A stretch of DNA of 27,229 bases from Rodentolepis nana (lineage: Eukaryota > Platyhelminthes > Cestoda > Cyclophyllidea > Hymenolepididae), in assembly GCA_900617975.1 (NCBI GenBank), contig UZAE01000291.1, positions 1-27,229 on the forward strand, written 5' to 3'. The notes beneath the pieces are model-generated. The model was not told the origin of the DNA, did no database searches, and worked only from the letters and a program-made list of their open reading frames with translations. The position numbers were made by a program, and so were the translations under genes. Numbering within the stretch: position 1 is the first letter of the stretch; the number at the start of each line of letters is the position of its first letter. Positions 25,001-27,229 of this stretch are shown here, in pieces.

Positions 25001-26464
25001 GCGGTGAAACTCTTTCTATTAAGAGAAAATCAAATCCATAAACCAATTTCCATAATGAAGTTGATGCATTAGCCAAAGAGTTAGTAAAGTCTCATCGGTA
25101 TACAATTTTAACCTGCAGGAACAAAAGTGGCTAAAAAGGTATTCGGCAGGGTGAATGTAATTGGTACACTAAAATATGTAAAGATACCAATCTCGCGCAT
25201 TACTGAAAATCAGTCACAACGCAAGCTAAATCGAAATAGGAAAGGAATGATAAATCAATCACCACAAAGCCATAGCTGATCAACCAACTAACAGAAGCCT
25301 TCGTCTGTATGAAGTTGCTAAGGCCAACACGTGGAAAGGCAAGGTGGAGAATCCATATGTACAAAAATTTCCTCTTAATTTTCCGTTAAAAGTTAATCTC
25401 AAGGGAATCAGTGAAATTAGTTTGGTATTTTAATAAAATAAGATTCTTCTGTCTCCTTTTCCATCGTTCTAAAACTTTGAATCATTCTTCCTATTTCTCA
25501 GTGTTCAGAGATTTAACGATGATCATGGTTTAGAAAAAATTTCCTTTGCTGACTGAATTATCAATTATGTCATGAAAGTCGGGCCCTCTATCCTCGTCTC
25601 TTTGATTAAGTACTAATTAACAATTTCAGGTATTTCTAAATGCAAAAGCTCGATCTTACTTTAGAATATTATATATTAGCTAAACCATATATGAACGAGT
25701 ATGTGTAAATTAAAAAGAGTAATATGAACTCGAAAAATTTTGCAAGAGGACTCACCACAGAAACCAGTCAACCTGATGATCACTCGAGGCTTGCATTTAC
25801 AAGTCGATTTATCAAAAACATAGGTGGTTTCGCTAATTTTCTGCCTGTAGCCTGTTTCAGGGCCACAGGTACCCACATTCTCTTCCCTTTTTGGAGGACA
25901 AACCTTCTTCCAACTAACACAATGTTTCCTTGTCCTGCAAGCCTTAGAAACAGGCACAAATTCGTGAGTAAGAGTGCAGTTATTAAATTGACCATTTCCA
26001 TCGCACTTGAGGCTTTGCCTTGAGCCACTTGGACAACTGCATCGTTCTCGGGCTGTTGTTTCGTAAGGAAGACATTCACCTTCAACTTGCCTGTAGGACG
26101 TGGTCATCACGGTGCGGAATTGATTCTCACATGCTGAAGTCCATACCTCCGGGGGCGGACACACTAGGAAAAGTGAAGATGCAATCGGCATTTAAACGGT
26201 TAAAATAAATAGCTTTGTGATAAAAAAACTTCTGAATGCATTATAATACTCACCACACTTTCCGAATTTTACCTTCTGTTTTTTCTTACAGTTACAGCCA
26301 TCAGGAATATAAAATGTTGTAGTTCGTGTCCAAACTCCTGTCTTATCATCGCAGTGCTCTTGAATGGTCTTTGCAGGACATACGATCGCATCAACCGTGT
26401 CTTCCTTCACTTTAGTTACCATGTTATCAAACACCGTTACATTCCCGGAGGCGAAGAGTACATT
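6951..26464 (-). CDS. giant cysteine-rich modular extracellular protein with vWA, ShK and PAN domains (5'-partial)
   Basis: I joined 35 exons by hand: 26254-26464, 25756-26163, 24325-24450, 24061-24207, 23150-23281, 22922-23077, 22596-22857, 22198-22526, 21807-22112, 21471-21743, 20105-20444, 19657-20066, 19310-19576, 18103-18510, 17696-18032, 17371-17631, 16013-16563, 15809-15940, 15426-15739, 14982-15255, 14795-14935, 14572-14727, 13466-13563, 12698-12860, 12307-12438, 12126-12266, 11702-12073, 10123-10413, 8814-10049, 8401-8745, 8018-8328, 7783-7948, 7434-7716, 7144-7358, 6951-7069. They total 9,813 nt, about 3,270 residues plus TGA, with every phase consistent. The order is about 34 Cys modules, a vWA domain, about 11 more modules, a charged linker, ShK, PAN, ShK, modules, ShK. 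Many NxS/T sequons and paired cysteines indicate a secreted or surface glycoprotein with many disulfides. No membrane segment is visible. The start codon and signal peptide are missing: the first visible exon opens at an acceptor. Exact function is unknown; matrix or surface adhesion is inferred from vWA and PAN. Exon 24's end and a possible extra exon at 18560-18671 are uncertain. Confidence 0.85.
7144..7716 (-). CDS. giant protein exons 33-34: last Cys modules
   Basis: Exon 33 (7434-7716) has modules opening CPANPYE and CMFEDGR and ends in phase 2 after CCKLRK. Without splicing the frame would read TGA at once, but that TGA overlaps a good GTGAGT donor. Exon 34 (7144-7358) resumes in phase with SYRSFPCLG, has a module opening CPKPKIG, and leaves at A|GTAACT. 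The alternative is an early stop in either exon. The matching phases and the ShK exon that follows make splicing much more likely. Confidence 0.75.
7783..8328 (-). CDS. giant protein exons 31-32: half module, second ShK domain, module
   Basis: Exon 31 (8018-8328) begins with VASTEDK and a C-x-C pair (NCTCER), then starts an ShK domain. A phase-0 intron splits it and exon 32 (7783-7948) finishes it. The joined spacing is C-x8-C-x8-C-x8-C-x3-C-x2-C. Exon 32 continues with CACDKSY and a module containing GRCISK, ending PCEG at a GTAGGA donor. Confidence 0.85.
8401..8745 (-). CDS. giant protein exon 30: PAN/apple-like domain
   Basis: A single exon of 115 codons, phase 1-1, codes for one domain. 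It shows C-LLVDV-R near the start, a helix-like segment QTLKEAGLSKCKSAC, then RCLGFDFY and GSCVLG, and a late HCIHF. The central C-x3-C-x5-C-x-G-F pattern followed by a further Cys is typical of PAN/apple domains, which bind proteins or carbohydrates. Its borders coincide with exon borders, as for a shuffled domain. Confidence 0.8.
8814..10049 (-). CDS. giant protein exon 29: module 45, charged linker and first ShK domain
   Basis: This is the largest exon (412 codons, phase 1-1). It opens with a C-x-C module (CPASQIH, GCRCES). About 310 residues with no Cys follow, rich in Glu, Asp, Lys, Arg, Ser and Thr and probably disordered, with repeated acidic runs then basic runs. A dibasic cluster, KKARRTRRRVPRF, lies near visible residue 2680. 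The last 39 residues are an ShK domain with Cys spacing C-x8-C-x10-C-x10-C-x3-C-x2-C, ending at the donor. ShK folds are small three-disulfide domains common in secreted invertebrate proteins; here it is one part of a large protein, not a free toxin. Confidence 0.93.
9124..9144 (-). other. possible proprotein-convertase (furin-type) cleavage cluster
   Basis: The minus strand encodes RRTRRR followed by VPRF in the disordered linker of exon 29. R-x-[K/R]-R is the furin-type consensus. Cleavage here would release the C-terminal ShK/PAN part (about 590 residues) from the module array. That is inference only. Confidence 0.4.
10123..10413 (-). CDS. giant protein exon 28: modules 43-44
   Basis: This 97-codon exon, phase 1-1, has a module opening CPDDVVT with GCKCKQ and ending LCG, then one opening CRRQVWN with PRCKIEV. 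It lies across a 1.29-kb intron (10414-11701) from exon 27. Its style and phase match the upstream exons, which is the main reason to treat both sides as one gene. Confidence 0.85.
10414..11701 (-). other. large intron 27 with probable GC donor
   Basis: About 1.29 kb of AT-rich sequence between exons 27 and 28. I see no missed Cys-rich exon on the minus strand. The 5' end reads GCAAGA and the 3' end AAATAG. Confidence 0.6.
11702..12438 (-). CDS. giant protein exons 25-27: modules 39-42
   Basis: Exon 25 (12307-12438) is a C-x-C module opening CSEPKVF with QCKCRK, ending PC. Exon 26 (12126-12266) is single-Cys, opening with adjacent Cys residues then IDPKSAS. Exon 27 (11702-12073) holds CPNEPVI (NCECVP) and CREIDQP, the latter enlarged by about 20 residues. 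Exon 27 seems to leave at ATAG|GCAAGA, a GC donor. Read straight through, the frame would stop after about 10 more residues at TAA near 11670. Confidence 0.82.
12698..13563 (-). CDS. giant protein exons 23-24: modules 37-38
   Basis: Exon 23 (13466-13563) begins CRPVQVE and ends right after NCECK in phase 0. Exon 24 (12698-12860) resumes with ETRYETVKRCF and adds a module opening CNSKTRN. The end of exon 24 is uncertain: the donor GTAGGC after 12698 and a weaker GTTGGC 13-14 nt further on would both keep phase 1. A dispersed repeat (12953-13202) sits in the intron between these exons. Confidence 0.78.
12953..13202 (+). repeat. dispersed repeat, copy 4 (5'-truncated, in intron 23)
   Basis: Begins at aaaaaagtccataaaccggc, about 60 bp into the family consensus, and ends cctgtcatttaatgtaaa. 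The first block with the donor-like motif is absent. It lies in the intron between exons 23 and 24 of the giant gene. Confidence 0.88.
13564..14571 (-). other. intron 22, about 1 kb
   Basis: No exon seen. It contains a nine-base inverted repeat (ccattttgg at 13783-13791 and ccaaaatgg at 13808-13816) and a run of nine or ten G near 13921. Confidence 0.55.
14572..14935 (-). CDS. giant protein exons 21-22: modules 35-36
   Basis: Exon 21 (14795-14935) encodes a module opening CPESTQT just after the vWA domain, ending YRCC. Exon 22 (14572-14727) encodes a single-Cys module opening CLEEPRE and leaves at GA|GTACGT. Both exons are phase 1-1. Confidence 0.8.
14982..15739 (-). CDS. giant protein exons 19-20: von Willebrand factor A domain
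   Basis: Exon 19 (15426-15739) and exon 20 (14982-15255) are joined by a phase-0 intron and give a vWA domain of about 185 residues, near residues 1690-1875 of the visible protein. The first strand holds VVFVVDESVSS, so the MIDAS D-x-S-x-S motif is intact. Later come FRFAVVKYS, a segment LSNLGRAL where most vWA domains have a Thr-containing loop, IIYIISDGVND with the conserved Asp-Gly, and ILSIAVGADA, the usual last strand. vWA domains typically bind protein ligands through a divalent cation. Ser replaces the usual MIDAS Thr if the alignment is right. Modules flank it on both sides. Confidence 0.92.
15809..16563 (-). CDS. giant protein exons 17-18: modules 31-34
   Basis: Exon 17 (16013-16563) is long. 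It finishes the module begun in exon 16 and adds modules opening CDSLPEI and CNANGRL. CDSLPEI is an enlarged C-x-C-flavour module with EGCQCDI and a closing CCC. CNANGRL is single-Cys with DGKCWP. Exon 18 (15809-15940) is one C-x-C-flavour module opening CSDEATV with GCSCKK and ending PCC, immediately before the vWA domain. Confidence 0.85.
16998..17358 (+). repeat. dispersed repeat, copy 5 (with internal extra sequence, in intron 16)
   Basis: From gtgatagactcacctccacg to catttgaaataagtaaac. It is longer than its relatives because of about 50 extra bp in the pyrimidine-rich middle (about 17160-17210). Its tail ends about 12 nt from the exon 16 donor. Confidence 0.9.
17371..18510 (-). CDS. giant protein exons 14-16: modules 24-30 and start of 31
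   Basis: Exon 14 (18103-18510) has modules opening CNPLEKM, CPPSQKE and CPKSEST, the last with GCSCRN. Exon 15 (17696-18032) has CPKQTQS, CPSEKVL (DCRCVPQ) and the start of CSEPVVH. A phase-2 intron splits that module, and exon 16 (17371-17631) resumes with DEEGRITEI, then a module opening CAPSSPV with GCRCRA, then CPEPSIE. Exon 16's donor lies only about 12 nt from the tail of a dispersed repeat. Confidence 0.85.
18560..18671 (-). pseudogene. possible extra or relic module exon between exons 13 and 14
   Basis: A coding-like stretch contains CERPLGKAKEC and ends TVRWA at a GTAATTC donor in phase 1, exactly what exon 14 needs. Its Cys spacing resembles the module start in exon 15. No acceptor gives the phase-1 entry that exon 13 requires: the only usable ones enter in phase 0, or in a frame that hits TAA. 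It is either a decayed exon, or the second part of a module whose first exon I could not find in 18672-19309. Confidence 0.35.
18672..19309 (-). other. intron 13, upstream part
   Basis: About 640 bp. An 81-residue minus-strand frame at 19027-19272 has no Cys pattern and I treat it as intronic. It could hide the missing partner of the doubtful exon at 18560-18671, but I found none. Confidence 0.5.
19310..20444 (-). CDS. giant protein exons 11-13: modules 17-23
   Basis: Exon 11 (20105-20444) encodes modules opening CSTELRS and CPDAKEI. It ends in phase 2 inside the next module, which exon 12 (19657-20066) completes with NCSCRR. Exon 12 then has a module opening CGGSSSA with a Ser-rich start, and one opening CPTGILQ with GCRCLA and ending ICC. 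Three C-x-C-flavour modules in a row here break the usual alternation. Exon 13 (19310-19576) has CAPQERN (single-Cys) and CPKARTL (QCICKT) modules and leaves at a GTGAGC donor. Confidence 0.86.
20902..21203 (+). repeat. dispersed repeat, copy 6 (in intron 10)
   Basis: Starts cgatagaattacctccatgtgg and ends gcaatttgaaataaaataaa, with all landmarks. It lies in the roughly 1-kb intron between exons 10 and 11 of the giant gene. Confidence 0.9.
21471..22112 (-). CDS. giant protein exons 9-10: modules 13-16
   Basis: Exon 9 (21807-22112) has two modules opening CPKTVSY and CTEKPRI. The first contains an extended middle part of about 20 extra residues before its third Cys. Exon 10 (21471-21743) has modules opening CPKPNKT (with DCECVPK, C-x-C flavour) and CTVKYPP (single-Cys flavour, with QECVPQN). 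Both exons are phase 1-1. Confidence 0.85.
22198..22857 (-). CDS. giant protein exons 7-8: modules 9-12
   Basis: Exon 7 (22596-22857) has a module opening CPKASVK and most of a second one with RGCQCPTKK. A phase-2 intron then splits that module, and exon 8 (22198-22526) resumes with LSRMEMCCC. Exon 8 adds modules opening CPKPTAP and CAETKPK, the latter with NCSCEE and a final CG. This is one of the few places where an intron falls inside a module instead of at its border. Confidence 0.83.
22922..23281 (-). CDS. giant protein exons 5-6: modules 7-8
   Basis: Exon 5 (23150-23281) encodes a module opening CDLRHGV with RDGECSP. Exon 6 (22922-23077) encodes one opening CDQKVSE with NCQCKR and ending QNC at the donor. 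Both are phase 1-1 with GTAAGT donors. The intron between exons 4 and 5 (23282-24060) is AT-rich and I see nothing else in it. Confidence 0.82.
24061..24450 (-). CDS. giant protein exons 3-4: modules 5-6
   Basis: Exon 3 (24325-24450) codes for a single-Cys-flavour module opening CQHLNRR with DDGKCIPEE. Exon 4 (24061-24207) codes for a C-x-C-flavour module opening CPPTKEV with EGCECV and ending ICG. Both exons are multiples of three and phase 1-1. Exon 3 is the weaker of the two because its acceptor (TTTTAAAG) is only moderate. Confidence 0.8.
24451..25755 (-). other. intron 2, about 1.3 kb, with possible retroelement relic
   Basis: No Cys-rich exon is seen. On the plus strand, 25045-25098 can be read as NFHNEVDALAKELVKSHR, which resembles the end of an RNase H domain. 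Surrounding frames are broken by stops. Confidence 0.3.
25756..26464 (-). CDS. giant protein exons 1-2: Cys modules 1-4
   Basis: Exon 1 (26254-26464) starts after a TAG acceptor with a short Cys-free lead, then a module opening CPAKT and containing GCNCKKK. Exon 2 (25756-26163, 136 codons) carries three modules opening CPPPEVW, CPSGSRQ and CPPKREE; the last ends with a C-x-C pair and FCG before the donor. Exon 1 leaves at TGTG|GTGAGT and exon 2 at TGTG|GTGAGTCC, both phase 1. No start codon with a signal peptide lies upstream in the window, so the gene continues to the right. Confidence 0.85.
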
Positions 26465-26633
26465 CTATTATGAACACAAGTTACTTTATTATTCATAAGT
26501 AAATATATGGAAGCAGACGATTATATCCTTCTTAAAAGTAATTGAAATAAGAAAAAGTTCAGTACTTGAAAAAATTCAAAGAGTGGTTAAGCCTAGATTA
26601 CAATGCTTTCTATTTCTACCATACAGTGGTGTG

Positions 26634-26936
26634 CGATAGACTTACCTCCAAGTGGTGCACCCTGGGTAACGTATATTCATACAACAAAAAGTCTATTAAC
26701 TGGCAGTTGACTTCTGACCTCAAACCACCATCACCCCACTGTATGCGGTCATATTCGACTACTTTCACAGTACTCAACTTACCTCTTCCCTGCCTTTGTG
26801 TCTGTCTGTCTGTCTGTCTCTTAGGCGTCCGTAACTCATTATCTGTCCCGCCTCTCCACTTTTTTGTCACTTTGGAACCCAAAGTCAGCTAAAGGGCTAA
26901 TGATAACTATCAAAACGCCTGCCATTTGAAATAAAT
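26634..26936 (+). repeat. dispersed repeat, copy 7
   Basis: Starts cgatagacttacctccaagt and ends gccatttgaaataaattt. The middle contains a short TCTG tandem run at about 26801-26820. It lies just upstream of the first visible exon, probably in an intron. Confidence 0.9.
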
Positions 26937-27229
26937 TTCTATCATGCAAGTAGTTCGCCAATGTCGAAATTGTCCAGACAATCAGAGGACCATAAGAAGC
27001 TCATTTATAAAAAGAGGTTGCTGAATAGAAGCGGCCAAATATGGTAAAAGTTGGCAGAGTCTACTTGCAAACATAAAGCAAGTTAGAAATAGATCTGCAA
27101 TCAGGGTAGTCGAATAGAAGCATGTCCATCGCGCACAAAAACCACAAGTGGAGAAACTGGATCACTGAAGGTAAGCTCGGCAGTTGGCTAAATCGATTGT
27201 GAGCGAAACATATACATATCTTTAAGCCT
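26937..27229. other. right edge, no exon recognised
   Basis: Lies upstream of the first visible exon of the giant gene and is probably intronic. No Cys-rich or signal-peptide exon is seen on the minus strand. Confidence 0.5.

Noticed and set aside
26465..26640. A start codon and signal-peptide exon for the giant gene
   Set aside because: ATG frames on the minus strand here are short, in the wrong frame or not hydrophobic. The true 5' end is most likely outside the window.

Overview
The window is eukaryotic and comes from an invertebrate animal, most likely a flatworm (tapeworm or fluke). It is visibly AT-rich, its genes are split into many short exons with GT-AG introns as small as 31 and 40 nt, and its first gene is an animal-type eIF3e. 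The flatworm assignment is inference; nothing here fixes the species.

Both genes lie on the minus strand. The smaller (4579 down to 2665) is a complete ten-exon gene for translation initiation factor eIF3 subunit e, about 441 aa, with an AATAAA signal at 2612-2617. The larger begins beyond the right edge of the window: its first visible exon starts at 26464 and it stops at 6951, with AATAAA at 6898-6903. I traced 35 coding exons whose phases all agree (9,813 nt, about 3,270 residues plus stop). It encodes a very large cysteine-rich extracellular protein. About 45 tandem copies of a 40-60 residue module, largely alternating between two flavours, are interrupted by a von Willebrand factor A domain. 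They are followed by a long charged, probably disordered linker with a dibasic cluster, an ShK domain, a PAN/apple domain, a second ShK, a few more modules and a third ShK that ends at the stop codon. I do not recognise the repeated module as a named family. Module borders almost all coincide with phase-1 introns.

Seven copies of one dispersed repeat of about 300 bp lie between genes and in the larger introns: 1-312, 1865-2170, 5090-5347, 12953-13202, 16998-17358, 20902-21203 and 26634-26936. Six are in plus orientation (antisense to both genes) and one is inverted. Their common end carries an AAATAAA-rich tail and two copies lack the opposite end, which suggests 5'-truncated retroposons. Several carry splice-donor-like sequence in the sense of the host genes.

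The rest is AT-rich intergenic or intronic sequence. It holds a TA microsatellite, a possible RNase H-like relic in one intron and a few short plus-strand ORFs that I cannot interpret. I saw no tRNA, rRNA or CRISPR array.
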